A stretch of DNA of 64,000 nt from contig NZ_PHRG01000001.1 in assembly GCF_002803605.1 (NCBI RefSeq), forward strand, positions 310,001 to 374,000, given 5' to 3'. Positions within the stretch are counted from its first letter, which is position 1, and each line of letters opens with the position of its first letter. This stretch comes from Acinetobacter pseudolwoffii. Lineage in GTDB: Bacteria; Pseudomonadota; Gammaproteobacteria; Pseudomonadales; Moraxellaceae. The notes below the pieces were generated by a model. That model did no database searches, was not told the DNA's origin, and was given only the letters and a program-made list of their open reading frames with translations. Positions 49,489-59,178 of this stretch are shown here, in pieces. A program made the translations under genes and the position numbers.

Positions 49489-50304
49489 ATGAACTCTTAT
49501 CAGCCCAAGGCCCTACTGAACGATTTACAGTATTATATTACGCCGCCGCACGATTGCAGCTACTTGCCCAATAAGTCGGCACGTATGGTTTTTCTGGATC
49601 CTGCGCATCGCATTGATGTACTGACCCTGTCAGAACTGTCGCGCACCGGTTTCCGGCGCAGTGGCGATTTTGTTTATCGTCCGGAATGTCATCTGTGTCG
49701 TCAATGCTTATCTTCACGCGTGCCAGTGGCTGAATTTTCCATGAACAGTTCACAAAAAAAAGCCTGGAAACGCAATCAGGATCTTCGGGTGAAAATTACC
49801 AGTCCAGAGCAGGCCGGTGATACGCATTATGCGCTGTATGAACGCTATATCAATGAACGCCACGCAGATGGGGACATGTTCCCCCCGAGTCGCGATCAGT
49901 TCGAAAAGTTTTTATTGCAAAGTTGTACGGATAGCTTCTTTTTAGAATTATGGCTGGATGATCGCTTGATCAGTGTTTCCACCTGCGACTTGCTAGATGA
50001 TGGCATCTCGGCTGTATATACCTTCTTCGATCCGGATGAAAATCGCCGCTCTCTCGGTGCATTTGCAATCTTGAAGCAGATTGAACATGCGCAAAAACTT
50101 GGCTTGCAATTCATCTACCTCGGTTATTGGGTGCCACACTCCAACAAGATGAATTATAAATCTCAGTATCTGCCTCTAGAACTCTTGATTGATGGCCAAT
50201 GGCGACGTTTAAACCGTGCGCTGAGTGAGCTGGAGATTCAGCACCTGGGAAACTCATTGATGACGACCTTACCCAGCGGATGGAATCACCAGATTATTAA
50301 ATAA
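49489..50304 (+). CDS. bpt: Aspartate/glutamate leucyltransferase (Bpt, arginyltransferase homologue)
   Basis: A 271-residue ATE-family enzyme. The N-terminal segment CSYLPNKSARMVF and RPECHLCRQCLSSRVPVAEF carry the conserved cysteines; YVFFDPDE-like YTFFDPDENRRSLGAFAIL and YLGYWVPHSNKMNYKSQY form the C-terminal catalytic part. Bacterial members attach Leu to N-terminal Asp or Glu. Overlapping function and tight spacing with aat support an operon. Confidence 0.94.
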   Translation: MNSYQPKALLNDLQYYITPPHDCSYLPNKSARMVFLDPAHRIDVLTLSELSRTGFRRSGDFVYRPECHLCRQCLSSRVPVAEFSMNSSQKKAWKRNQDLRVKITSPEQAGDTHYALYERYINERHADGDMFPPSRDQFEKFLLQSCTDSFFLELWLDDRLISVSTCDLLDDGISAVYTFFDPDENRRSLGAFAILKQIEHAQKLGLQFIYLGYWVPHSNKMNYKSQYLPLELLIDGQWRRLNRALSELEIQHLGNSLMTTLPSGWNHQIIK

Positions 50305-50316
50305 GGTCGTCAGTTT

Positions 50317-50775
50317 CTATTTGAACAGGCTAGCAAAGTCATCCGTACATGCCTTGACCATAATGATGGCATGTTCGCGTGTTCCGTTGGCATTTGGATA
50401 ATAGTTCTTGCGCAGATCAATCTGATGAAAGCCTGACTTCTCATAAAGCTTGATAGCAGCAATATTAGTTTCGCGCACTTCCAGGAAAATCTGCACCGGA
50501 TTATTTTTCAGCATGGCGACTGAGGCATCCAATAATTGATAACCCAAGCCCTGACCTTGCTGAGCCGGATCAATTGCCATAAGCAGTAAATTGGCTTCAT
50601 CCAGCACCGGTTGTAAAATACAAAATCCCAGCACCTGCCCTTGCTGCTCGATCACGGTACTTTGATAAGCAGTCACCGCATCTTCAAACTGTTTTAAAGT
50701 CCAGGGATGTGATTGAGCAGATTTTTCAATCTTTGCAACGGCTGCTACATCCGCTGCTTGCATTAAACGAATCAT
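50317..50775 (-). CDS. rimI: Ribosomal protein S18-alanine N-acetyltransferase
   Basis: A 152-residue GNAT. ANLLLMAIDPAQQGQGLGYQLL contains the acetyl-CoA Q/RxxGxG/A loop, and FLEVRETNIAAIKLYEKSGF is the RimI C-terminal signature. It acetylates the N-terminal Ala of S18. It is convergent with bpt; only 12 bp separate their ends, and no terminator is visible there. Confidence 0.92.
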   Translation of the reverse strand: MIRLMQAADVAAVAKIEKSAQSHPWTLKQFEDAVTAYQSTVIEQQGQVLGFCILQPVLDEANLLLMAIDPAQQGQGLGYQLLDASVAMLKNNPVQIFLEVRETNIAAIKLYEKSGFHQIDLRKNYYPNANGTREHAIIMVKACTDDFASLFK

Positions 50776-50835
50776 CTTCGTTCATCTTATATAGAATTAA
50801 CTTCCGCATTATAGAAACTTCATCCAAAAAATCGA

Positions 50836-50866
50836 GTAAAAAAAAGAGCAATTTCAATCACTCTTT
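50836..50866 (-). terminator. Probable terminator after the metal-dependent hydrolase gene
   Basis: Stem AAAGAG / CTCTTT (50843-50848, 50861-50866) with a 12-nt loop and a T-run on the minus strand. Confidence 0.6.
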
Positions 50867-50877
50867 AATTTTCAGTC

Positions 50878-51762
50878 CTATTCAAGTCCGAGTTTGGCTT
50901 TCCAGACTGTTAACAGGCCATGTGTATCATGAGCATTTGGATGAAAGCCAGGTTTAAAGTACATTAACATTTCACGACCCATGCCCGTAATTACCCCTTT
51001 TGATGGGCTATACGCGTAGGTATATATCGATTTCAGCGATTCCAAATTCAATTGATTGTCCTGCTTGAGTAAACGTGCCAGAAAATAGCTTTGTACAACA
51101 GCTAAGGTTGCCATCGAAATGACCAAAGATGAGGTCCGTAGCGCATAGGCTTTTAAACCGTTACCAAAGACAGCTTCAAACACATCATAGGCCACCGCTT
51201 TATGTTCATTTTCTTCAATCGCATGCCACATCCACATATTTTTCATGGTTTTATCAGTCATCAGTTCCTGGATATGAGCGTTACTTAACAACTGCGTTGC
51301 GATGGTCGCGGTAAAATGTTCCAGTGCTGTGGTTGCAGTCAAATCCACCATTTCTTGGCTAATGCCAACTGGCTTCAGCAGTTTGGCCATGACTTTACGC
51401 GTGGTCTGAATCACCTGATCGGTATAATGATCCAGTGTCTCGACATCATGTCCATAGCGCTGTGCGGAGGCATTAAAACCGACATGTTCATGCGTGTGCA
51501 TAGCTTCTTGACCAATAAAGGCAGAAATTTCTTTTTGCAATTCTGCATTATCTTTGATCGCTGAATGCTGACGTACGGCCCGAACGCTATCGATAAAGAA
51601 CTTTTCACCTGCCGGAAACAGTGCAGATAAAGCGGTCATAAAATGCGTTAAACCGGCTGATCCATGCATCCAGTATTCCGGGACATGATCGAAATCAAAA
51701 TTCATACGACGAACAGGAAAGCTTGCACCAGCACGCTCTGAAATTTTTACTTTTACGTTCAT
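50878..51762 (-). CDS. Metal-dependent hydrolase family protein (diiron-like)
   Basis: A 294-residue helical protein of the PF10118-type family. GEKFFIDSVR, FIGQEAMHTHEHVGFN, ALEHFTATIA and WHAIEENEHKAVAYDVFE supply Glu and His residues in the ferritin-like spacing expected for a two-metal site. The annotation hydrolase is historical; a membrane-lipid or oxidation role is also possible. ATG 51762 with GGAGCC upstream. Single-gene unit. Confidence 0.85.
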   Translation of the reverse strand: MNVKVKISERAGASFPVRRMNFDFDHVPEYWMHGSAGLTHFMTALSALFPAGEKFFIDSVRAVRQHSAIKDNAELQKEISAFIGQEAMHTHEHVGFNASAQRYGHDVETLDHYTDQVIQTTRKVMAKLLKPVGISQEMVDLTATTALEHFTATIATQLLSNAHIQELMTDKTMKNMWMWHAIEENEHKAVAYDVFEAVFGNGLKAYALRTSSLVISMATLAVVQSYFLARLLKQDNQLNLESLKSIYTYAYSPSKGVITGMGREMLMYFKPGFHPNAHDTHGLLTVWKAKLGLE

Positions 51763-51914
51763 TGTAGGCTCCTTTCAAGCACAGCTGCCTGAATCTATTA
51801 TTTGTTTTATTGAGCCTAGTTTTATTGATTTTTATCGTATAAATAAGTGCAGTTTAGGTCATCGCACTATCAGTTAAGGACACTCATGAGTGATTGTCTG
51901 ACAAAAATCCAGAC

Positions 51915-51944
51915 AAAAAAAACGCCTCAAAGAGGCGTTTTTTT
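51915..51944 (-). terminator. Terminator after tuf
   Basis: Stem AACGCCTC / GAGGCGTT (51921-51928, 51932-51939) flanked by A and T runs. Confidence 0.92.
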
Positions 51945-51957
51945 ACACAATCAGCGA

Positions 51958-53148
51958 TTATGCAGTTACTTTAGCAACTACACCAGCACCCACTGTACGA
52001 CCGCCTTCACGGATCGCAAAACGTAGACCTGGGTCCATTGCGATTGGGTGGATTAGCTCTACTGACATCTCAACGTTGTCACCAGGCATAACCATTTCCA
52101 CGCCTTCTTTAAGCGCGATCGCACCAGTTACGTCCGTAGTACGGAAGTAGAACTGTGGACGGTAACCGTTAAGGAATGGAGTGTGACGACCACCTTCTTC
52201 TTTAGAAAGTACGTATACTTCCGCATCGAATTTAGTGTGTGGCTTGATCGCACCTGGTTTAGTCAATACTTGACCACGTTGTACGTCTTCACGCTTAGTA
52301 CCACGTAGAAGAACACCACAGTTCTCGCCTGCACGACCTTCGTCAAGCAATTTACGGAACATTTCAACGCCAGTAACTGTAGTTACTTGAGTATCACGGA
52401 TACCAACGATTTCAACTGATTCGCCTACTTTAACGATACCAGTCTCTACACGGCCAGTTACTACTGTACCACGACCAGAGATCGAGAATACGTCTTCAAT
52501 TGGCATAAGGAATGGAAGGTCGATAGCACGTTCTGGCTCTGGAATGTAAGAGTCAAGTGCTTCAACCAGTGCAACAACAGCATCTTCGCCATACTGACCA
52601 GCTTCACCGTTAAGTGCAGCAAGTGCAGAACCGCGGATCACTGGAGTGTCATCGCCCGGGAAGTCATAAGTAGAAAGAAGTTCACGAACTTCCATTTCAA
52701 CCAGTTCAAGAAGCTCTTCGTCGTCTACAAGGTCGCATTTATTCAAGAATACAACGATGTAAGGTACACCTACCTGACGAGAAAGCAGGATGTGTTCACG
52801 AGTCTGTGGCATAGGACCATCAGTCGCAGCACATACAAGGATCGCGCCGTCCATCTGAGCAGCACCAGTAATCATGTTTTTAACATAATCGGCGTGGCCC
52901 GGGCAGTCTACGTGAGCGTAGTGACGAGTTGGAGAATCGTATTCTACGTGTGAAGTATTAATTGTAATACCACGTGCTTTTTCTTCTGGTGCAGAGTCGA
53001 TTGCAGCGTAATCACGCGCTTCGCCACCGAATTTTTTCGCACATACAGTTGCAATCGCAGCTGTTAAAGTTGTTTTACCATGGTCGACGTGACCAATTGT
53101 GCCCACGTTAACGTGTGGCTTATTACGTTCAAACTTAGCCTTAGCCAT
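51958..53148 (-). CDS. tuf: Elongation factor Tu
   Basis: A 396-residue GTPase that delivers aminoacyl-tRNA to the ribosome. [11 protein letters not shown] (G1), DCPGHADY (G3) and NKCDLVDD (G4) are intact, as are the domain 2 and 3 sequences to the [10 protein letters not shown] end. Codon use is strongly biased as in highly expressed genes. It is the last gene of a tRNA-tuf unit; a second tuf with the str operon would be expected elsewhere. Confidence 0.98.
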   Translation of the reverse strand: MAKAKFERNKPHVNVGTIGHVDHGKTTLTAAIATVCAKKFGGEARDYAAIDSAPEEKARGITINTSHVEYDSPTRHYAHVDCPGHADYVKNMITGAAQMDGAILVCAATDGPMPQTREHILLSRQVGVPYIVVFLNKCDLVDDEELLELVEMEVRELLSTYDFPGDDTPVIRGSALAALNGEAGQYGEDAVVALVEALDSYIPEPERAIDLPFLMPIEDVFSISGRGTVVTGRVETGIVKVGESVEIVGIRDTQVTTVTGVEMFRKLLDEGRAGENCGVLLRGTKREDVQRGQVLTKPGAIKPHTKFDAEVYVLSKEEGGRHTPFLNGYRPQFYFRTTDVTGAIALKEGVEMVMPGDNVEMSVELIHPIAMDPGLRFAIREGGRTVGAGVVAKVTA

Positions 53149-53298
53149 GTTAATACTCCTCGTTTACGTCGAACACAATTCTGAGTAAAACCCAGTTCCG
53201 ACATGTCGTTTTAAAAAACCAAATACCAAATACTTGAAAAGCAGACTAAATAGCCTGCTTCTGGAATATTGTGCAATAAAAATTGCTAAACTGTAATC

Positions 53299-53373
<75 letters not shown>

Positions 53374-53390
53374 AAATATTAGCACTTCAA

Positions 53391-53466
53391 TGGAGCGGGA
53401 GACGAGGGTCGAACTCGCGACATGCAGCTTGGAAGGCTACCGCTCTACCAACTGAGCTACTCCCGC
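53391..53466 (-). tRNA. tRNA-Gly (TCC)
   Basis: 76 nt with encoded CCA: acceptor GCGGGAG/CTCCCGC, anticodon loop CTTCCAA, T loop TTCGACC. Confidence 0.97.
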
Positions 53467-53504
53467 ACGATGTTGGTACAAACCACTTATTGAAGTATTA
53501 AAAT

Positions 53505-53588
53505 TGGTGGTGAGGGAAGGATTCGAACCTTCGAAACTTTCGTAGCGGAGTTACAGTCCGCCCCCTTTGACCGCTCGGGAACCTCACC
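53505..53588 (-). tRNA. tRNA-Tyr (GTA)
   Basis: 84-nt class II tRNA with a long variable arm: acceptor GGTGAGG/CCTCACC, anticodon segment GGACTGTAACTCC, encoded CCA. Confidence 0.96.
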
Positions 53589-53642
53589 ATTTTACACTTA
53601 CATCAGTGCTGTTCTTTACTCAACCTTTGAAACTCTCTAAGA

Positions 53643-53718
<76 letters not shown>

Positions 53719-53759
53719 GTTTCTTAGTGTTTCGTACGTTTCGTATCGGAACGGTGTGC

Positions 53760-53787
53760 AGTTTAGCAAAACTCACAAACCATGCAA
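53760..53787 (-). promoter_or_regulatory. Promoter of the tRNA-tuf operon
   Basis: On the minus strand TTGCAT (53782-53787) and TAAACT (53760-53765) are 16 bp apart, followed by GCACACCG. A GC-rich discriminator after the -10 is typical of stringently controlled stable-RNA promoters. Assignment by eye. Confidence 0.65.
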
Positions 53788-53816
53788 GTGTTTTTTTCAA
53801 AAAAAACCTCAAAAAC

Positions 53817-55310
53817 TCATAAAATCAAACCATTTGATGATAATTCAACCGCTTTGATCACTGCGCGAGCTTTTATTTGGGTTTCATTCCATTCAGATTC
53901 GGGATTTGAGTCGGCAACCAGTCCTGCTCCGGCCTGAACATAGACCTTATTTTCGCGAATGACACAGGTACGAATCGCAATCGACATGTCCATTTCGCCA
54001 TGCCAGCCTAAATAACCGACAGCACCACCAAAAATTCCGCGTTTTACCGGCTCAACTTCGTCAATAATTTCCATGGCACGGATTTTTGGCGCACCTGAAA
54101 GTGTGCCTGCGGGGAAAGTTGCCTTAAAAACATCCAGGGCATCGACATCATCACGCACTTCACCCTGCACATTAGAGACAATATGCATCACATGCGAATA
54201 ACGTTCGATCACCATTTGATCAGTCACTTGAACTTTACCAATTTTTGCGATGCGTCCCACATCATTGCGCCCCAAGTCAATCAGCATGACATGTTCGGCA
54301 ATTTCTTTTTCATCAGAGAGCAAGTCTTGCTCAAGGGCCAGATCTTCTTCCTTGGTTTTGCCACGTGGTCGTGTGCCTGCTAAAGGACGCACTGTGGCAA
54401 TGCCATTTTCCAGACGCGATAAAATTTCTGGTGAAGAACCGACAATATGGAACGGTGTATTGTTTTCCAAGGTTTGCCCTTGTACCAGAAACAGATACGG
54501 CGAAGGATTCAGATGACGTAGCGCACGATAGACCTGCAAAGGATCACCATCGAAATCTGACACCATGCGATGCCCTGGCACCACCTGCATCACATCGCCG
54601 GCACGAATATATTCTTTGACCTTTTCAACCGAGGCAATAAAGTTGTCATGTCCGGTGAGGGATTCAAAATGTGGTGGACTATGTTTTTCAGCTTTCAGGC
54701 TAATCGGTGTTGCCAGAATATTTTCTAATTCATTTAATTGTTCATGTGCTTTTTCATAAGCAATCGGGTCAGCTGCATCGGCATGCACAATCAGAAATAA
54801 GGTATCTTTTAAATTGTCAAAGACAATGACGGTTTTAGACAACATCATCCAGATATCAGGCAAGCCAACCGGATCTGCTTCAGGCACATTTTTGAGTTTG
54901 GGTTCAATATAACGTACAGCATCATAACCAAAGTAGCCCACCAGACCGCCAGTGAAGCTTGGCAATGCAGGCAAGTCCTGTTGGGTCGGCACTTTAAACT
55001 GAGCCTGAAAGTCACGAATATAGTGAAAAGGATCTGCACAGTGCTGCTTTTCAAGCGAGCCGTCCGCATGCTGTACCGTCAGTTCACCGGCATTACAGGA
55101 AAATACCGTAGATTCGCCCAGCCCAATAATCGAATAGCGTGCCCAGTTTTCTCCACCTTCGACAGATTCAAACAGATAAGCCTGCTGATGCTGCTTAAGA
55201 CGCGCGAAAATAGAAAGTGGGGTATCCGTATCGGCCAGACGCTGACGGTACACTGGAATCAGGTTATAGCCTTGTGCAGCAAGTTGCTGGAATTGTGCTT
55301 GTGTGGTCAT
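53817..55310 (-). CDS. trpE: Anthranilate synthase component I
   Basis: Makes anthranilate from chorismate with ammonia from TrpG, the first step of tryptophan synthesis. The 497 residues include FLFESVEGGENWARYSIIG (the feedback-site LLES-like region), VVPGHRM, GSSPEIL, RPLAGTRPRGKT, EHVMLIDLGRNDVGRI and FPAGTLSGAPKIRAMEII. No trpG is adjacent, as in Acinetobacter, where trpGDC is separate. A tiny ORF lies between gph and trpE. Confidence 0.97.
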   Translation of the reverse strand: MTTQAQFQQLAAQGYNLIPVYRQRLADTDTPLSIFARLKQHQQAYLFESVEGGENWARYSIIGLGESTVFSCNAGELTVQHADGSLEKQHCADPFHYIRDFQAQFKVPTQQDLPALPSFTGGLVGYFGYDAVRYIEPKLKNVPEADPVGLPDIWMMLSKTVIVFDNLKDTLFLIVHADAADPIAYEKAHEQLNELENILATPISLKAEKHSPPHFESLTGHDNFIASVEKVKEYIRAGDVMQVVPGHRMVSDFDGDPLQVYRALRHLNPSPYLFLVQGQTLENNTPFHIVGSSPEILSRLENGIATVRPLAGTRPRGKTKEEDLALEQDLLSDEKEIAEHVMLIDLGRNDVGRIAKIGKVQVTDQMVIERYSHVMHIVSNVQGEVRDDVDALDVFKATFPAGTLSGAPKIRAMEIIDEVEPVKRGIFGGAVGYLGWHGEMDMSIAIRTCVIRENKVYVQAGAGLVADSNPESEWNETQIKARAVIKAVELSSNGLIL

Positions 55311-55334
55311 GCGGTTTTTCTCTTTAAATTGGGT

Positions 55335-55397
55335 TTACTCAGTGTATAAATAGACTTGAACTGAGCGACGCCATCGAAAAACCTGATCACTATTCAT
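55335..55397 (-). CDS. Candidate 20-residue leader ORF upstream of trpE
   Basis: ATG 55397 with AGGAAAA upstream encodes MNSDQVFRWRRSVQVYLYTE and ends 24 bp before trpE. It has one Trp codon, not the tandem codons of a classic attenuator, and I see no terminator hairpin following it. It may be a small protein or a translational control ORF. Confidence 0.4.
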   Translation of the reverse strand: MNSDQVFRWRRSVQVYLYTE

Positions 55398-55418
55398 TTT
55401 ATTTTCCTAACACCCTAA

Positions 55419-56087
55419 TTAAGCAAGCAATTCACGTAGATCATCTACAATTTCTTGAGGATGACAGTCTGCTATATTTTCACCGTGATTATAGCCGTAG
55501 CTCACCACAATACAATCAATCCCGGCGCGACGTGCAGCCTCCACATCATTGGAAGAATCCCCGATCAGTAACACCTGTTCTTTCGTTACACCATACTGTT
55601 CGACACAGTGTAATAATTGACGCGGATGCGGTTTACGCTCGCTAAAACGGTCGCCACCAATGGTCTCGGCAAAATAATGTGCCATATCCAATGTCTCTAA
55701 AATAGCACAAGCAGGAAGCTCCGGCTTATTGGTGACGCAGATCAGGGTTTTGCCCTGCGCTTTGGCCCAGTCGAGAAACTTCAGAATTCCGGGAAATGGA
55801 ACCGTGTCGACACAAGGATCAACATTATAAATATCCAGAAAAGTATTCAGCAGCTCCTGATGCTGTGCGGGTGTAACTTCACCGACCAGATGTAGCAATA
55901 CACTTTCACAAAATATCGAGGTGCCCTTGCCCACCCAGGTACGAACCTGCTCTTCCGTGACCAAAGGCAATTGCAACACATTCAGGCTCATATTCATGGC
56001 ACGATACAGGTCATGCGCCGAATCAACCAAAGTACCATCCAGATCAAACAAGATCAGTTCACGCTGTTCTAATTGTGCAATAGACAT
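55419..56087 (-). CDS. gph: Phosphoglycolate phosphatase
   Basis: A 222-residue HAD hydrolase that removes phosphate from 2-phosphoglycolate. ILFDLDGTLVDSAHDL (motif I), ICVTNKP (motif II), and LIGDSSNDVEAARRAGI with an upstream lysine (motifs III and IV) are intact; the alpha-helical cap is between I and II. In Pseudomonas and Acinetobacter gph precedes trpE, as here. Confidence 0.93.
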   Translation of the reverse strand: MSIAQLEQRELILFDLDGTLVDSAHDLYRAMNMSLNVLQLPLVTEEQVRTWVGKGTSIFCESVLLHLVGEVTPAQHQELLNTFLDIYNVDPCVDTVPFPGILKFLDWAKAQGKTLICVTNKPELPACAILETLDMAHYFAETIGGDRFSERKPHPRQLLHCVEQYGVTKEQVLLIGDSSNDVEAARRAGIDCIVVSYGYNHGENIADCHPQEIVDDLRELLA

Positions 56088-56117
56088 CCCGACCCTCTTT
56101 TATATTATTCGCAGCCA

Positions 56118-56145
56118 CAAAAAAGGCATGCGCTGTGCATGCCTT
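56118..56145 (-). terminator. Terminator after the FHA gene
   Basis: Perfect 9-bp stem AAGGCATGC / GCATGCCTT (56123-56131, 56137-56145) with a T-run on the minus strand. Confidence 0.88.
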
Positions 56146-56165
56146 GATTGTAACCAATCATCGGC

Positions 56166-56825
56166 TTATTTAAACATTACCCAAGCCATAATTGCCAAAA
56201 TAATCAATACAATCACTGAAATCAAACCAACAGACACATTTTTCTGGGTTTCTTTTTCCTGCTCTACCCGTGACACAGGCTGCTCAACCGGCATTGGCGT
56301 AGGTTCTGGTTTCACTGCAGCAAGATCGACGCCTTCAGGAATCGGCGCTGGTTTTGGAATCCCGACATGGGTTGGCATGCCATCTCGAGTCAGCTGGACT
56401 GAGGCATCTCGCTGTTTCAGTTCCGGTATACCCTGTTCATTCATTTGTTGTGCCGGCGTTGGTTCAGTCACTTCTACCTGTGCCACGACTTTTTCTGCTG
56501 TGACTTCTATTTCTGCTGGAACCTCTACCGCAGCCGCAGGCGCCAGCACGGAAAATTTCAGACTGGCAAACTGAACGATATCATCCTGTTTTAATAATGT
56601 TTCCTGCGCAATCTGCACATCATTGACGAAAGTGCCATTCGATGATCCTAAGTCCTGTACCCAGAGCGCATCATCTTTGAGCAAGAAAGCAGCATGTTTG
56701 CGCGAGATCTCTGCGGCCTGCAACACAATGTCTGCAGCCTGATGACGTCCCACCAGCATATCACGGTCAATGCTAATCTCTTGCCCTGTCAAGTCGCCTG
56801 TAATCGCGTGTATTTTCCAAGTCAT
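56166..56825 (-). CDS. FHA domain protein with C-terminal membrane anchor
   Basis: A 219-residue protein. Residues about 20-75 form a forkhead-associated domain (MLVGRHQAADIVL, EISRKHAAFLL, DLGSSNGTFVND), which binds phosphothreonine. An Ala/Pro/Glu linker follows, and GLISVIVLIILAIMAWVMF at the end is a single membrane helix, so the domain faces the cytoplasm. No kinase gene is adjacent. It lies between gph and gspD, with about 60 bp to gspD, and both are on the minus strand. Its role is unknown. Confidence 0.85.
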   Translation of the reverse strand: MTWKIHAITGDLTGQEISIDRDMLVGRHQAADIVLQAAEISRKHAAFLLKDDALWVQDLGSSNGTFVNDVQIAQETLLKQDDIVQFASLKFSVLAPAAAVEVPAEIEVTAEKVVAQVEVTEPTPAQQMNEQGIPELKQRDASVQLTRDGMPTHVGIPKPAPIPEGVDLAAVKPEPTPMPVEQPVSRVEQEKETQKNVSVGLISVIVLIILAIMAWVMFK

Positions 56826-56887
56826 GAATTTACTTCTCTTTTCTCTTTGACATTATCATAACATGCTGTTTGTTCATGCTACATCAC

Positions 56888-59140
56888 TTAGCTTTTCGGT
56901 CTAAGTGTTGTGGTGGTCACGGTATTTTTACGCTTTTCGATGTGTTGTTCGGGTTGTGACTGCAACACAGGCTCAATCGCGACAGGCGTGACTACCACAG
57001 CAGCTGGCTGAGTCGGCACTGGAGCCGTCGGCACAGTTTGATAAGACGAATTTTGTAAAGGTGTTTTCGAAACCGGAATACGCTGTTGATAGACATCACC
57101 GACCTGTTCCGGCAGCTTGGCAAAATTACCATCAGCATCCAGGGCCAGTTGCAGACTATACAGTTGGCTATAACGTTGCTGGGTCAGTTTACTGACTTCA
57201 TTTTTATCCCCCACAATCGTTGGATGGATGAAGATCAGCAGATTACGTTTCTGATTAGATTTACCTTCAGAACGGAATAAACGCCCAAGACCAGGGATTG
57301 CGCCCAGACCCGGAACTGCCTGACGGCCATAACTGGTGTTATCCGAAATCAGACCACCCAGCACAATGGTTTGCCCATTTTCGGCCAGAATCGAAGTTTT
57401 AATCGCACGCTTGCTGGTTACCAGATCCTGCGCTTGTCCACGATCCCGATTAACAGCCGATACTTCCTGCTCCACTTCCAGACGCACCGTACCATCTTCA
57501 CCAATATGCGGCACCACTTTTAAAGTGACCCCGACATCTTTACGTTCAATCGTGGTATAGGGATTGGCCACCCCAGCAGCGCCAGTTGAAACCGAACCTG
57601 TCACAAAGGGTACGTTTTCACCGACCACAATATAGGCTTCTTCGTTGTCCATAGTCACAATGGATGGCGTAGACAACAGATTGGACTTGGTGCTTTCTTT
57701 TAAGGCCTGAATCAGCGCACCATACAGACGGCGTGAACCATCACTGCCTTCACGATAATCGCCGAGCACCAACGAAGTCCCAGCTCCCACGGTACTTGCA
57801 GCACCTGCACCACCGCCGGTGAGATAACCGGCTGCCACATTTTTTAGGCTGGTACCAAAATTATCAAAGTTAATCAGCCCGATACCGCTACTGATATCTC
57901 CCAAGGCCCATTGCACCCCAAGCTGATCGGCATCTGTACCTTCTACTTCGATAATGGCAGCTTCAATCAGTACCTGTTGACGGCGAATATCCAGCTGATT
58001 AATTGCTGATTCGATTTCCCGCATCAATTGTGGATCGGCCTTAACCACCAAAGAGTTTTGCGTGGCATCGGCAATAATACTCACCCCGTTTGCGCTAAAG
58101 CTGCTAATTCCACCCTGCTCGGCGTTCATGCCGGTATTCAACTGAATAGCGGAGGAAGTATTATTTCCGCTGGTGTTGCTACTGTTGTTATTGCTTAAAC
58201 TGTTATTCGAACTCAGGGAAGATGAACCCGAAGACGTACCAGTGGAATTTGAACTACTGTTCACCGCCTGCCCTGTCACCAGTCCCTGCAAGATCTCTGC
58301 CAGATTCTTGGCACTGGCATATTTCAAACGAAAGACTTTCAAGCCGCCCAGACGGTCTGCCGCCGGCACATCCAGGGTTTCAATCATTTGACGCAGCCGC
58401 TTACGCGTCGTCGGATCACCTTTAATGATAATCCGATTGGTGCGGGTATCTGCGATGACACGTACCCGCGAACCACGCACATCTTTGGCTGCACCCGTGG
58501 CTGTCATGGACTCGATCAGCTCGATCATTTCCTCGGCCTGACTCGATTGCAGACTGACCGCTTCCATATCATTTTGACCGGTGCCATCCAGATTACGAAT
58601 GATGGTTTCCAGCTGATAAATATTATTGGCCCGATCCGACACGATCAGTGCATTGGTGCCCGGCACTGCTGCCAGATGGGCAAATTGCGGCATCAAAGGG
58701 CGCAGTGCTGGAATCAGATCATTCGGATTGGTATTTTCCAGCCACAATACCCGAGTCACGATCTGGTCACCACTGGCACGGCTTCTGGCATCATAGGGAA
58801 TGCCCGAGCTTTTGACATTGCTGTCCGGTACCAGCTTGATGGTATTGCCCGAAGGAATCGCCACCACACCATTGACATTGAGCACACCTAAAAACAGGTC
58901 ATAGACTTCATTTTTATTCAGTGCTTTATTGGAAATAACGGTAACATTACCACGCACCCGCGGATCGACTGCGAAGTTCTTGCCGGTAATGTCAGCCACT
59001 TCATTAATGAATGCGGTGAGGTCAGCATCCCGCAGGTTGATTTTCCAGGTTTGCGCATAACCCGCCGTACTGATCATTGCTACGAGCGGGGCGGCCACAC
59101 AGCATGCCCATGCTGATCGATTATTATTAAATAAAGCCAT
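56888..59140 (-). CDS. gspD: Type II secretion outer-membrane secretin GspD
   Basis: A 750-residue secretin forming the outer-membrane channel of the type II system. A signal peptide (cut near GYAQT) precedes domains N0 to N3 (NLRDADLTAFINEVADITGK, then VRVIADTRTNRIIIKGD); the secretin core has VGENVPFVTGS and the GLISDNTSYG segment. A Ser/Asn-rich insertion (about 293-332) lies between N domains. The C-terminal 80 residues are a Pro/Gln/Val tail. gspC is next, upstream. Confidence 0.95.
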   Translation of the reverse strand: MALFNNNRSAWACCVAAPLVAMISTAGYAQTWKINLRDADLTAFINEVADITGKNFAVDPRVRGNVTVISNKALNKNEVYDLFLGVLNVNGVVAIPSGNTIKLVPDSNVKSSGIPYDARSRASGDQIVTRVLWLENTNPNDLIPALRPLMPQFAHLAAVPGTNALIVSDRANNIYQLETIIRNLDGTGQNDMEAVSLQSSQAEEMIELIESMTATGAAKDVRGSRVRVIADTRTNRIIIKGDPTTRKRLRQMIETLDVPAADRLGGLKVFRLKYASAKNLAEILQGLVTGQAVNSSSNSTGTSSGSSSLSSNNSLSNNNSSNTSGNNTSSAIQLNTGMNAEQGGISSFSANGVSIIADATQNSLVVKADPQLMREIESAINQLDIRRQQVLIEAAIIEVEGTDADQLGVQWALGDISSGIGLINFDNFGTSLKNVAAGYLTGGGAGAASTVGAGTSLVLGDYREGSDGSRRLYGALIQALKESTKSNLLSTPSIVTMDNEEAYIVVGENVPFVTGSVSTGAAGVANPYTTIERKDVGVTLKVVPHIGEDGTVRLEVEQEVSAVNRDRGQAQDLVTSKRAIKTSILAENGQTIVLGGLISDNTSYGRQAVPGLGAIPGLGRLFRSEGKSNQKRNLLIFIHPTIVGDKNEVSKLTQQRYSQLYSLQLALDADGNFAKLPEQVGDVYQQRIPVSKTPLQNSSYQTVPTAPVPTQPAAVVVTPVAIEPVLQSQPEQHIEKRKNTVTTTTLRPKS

Positions 59141-59178
59141 AAACTTTTGTGTTTCCTAACCCTATGCGTGATGACACA

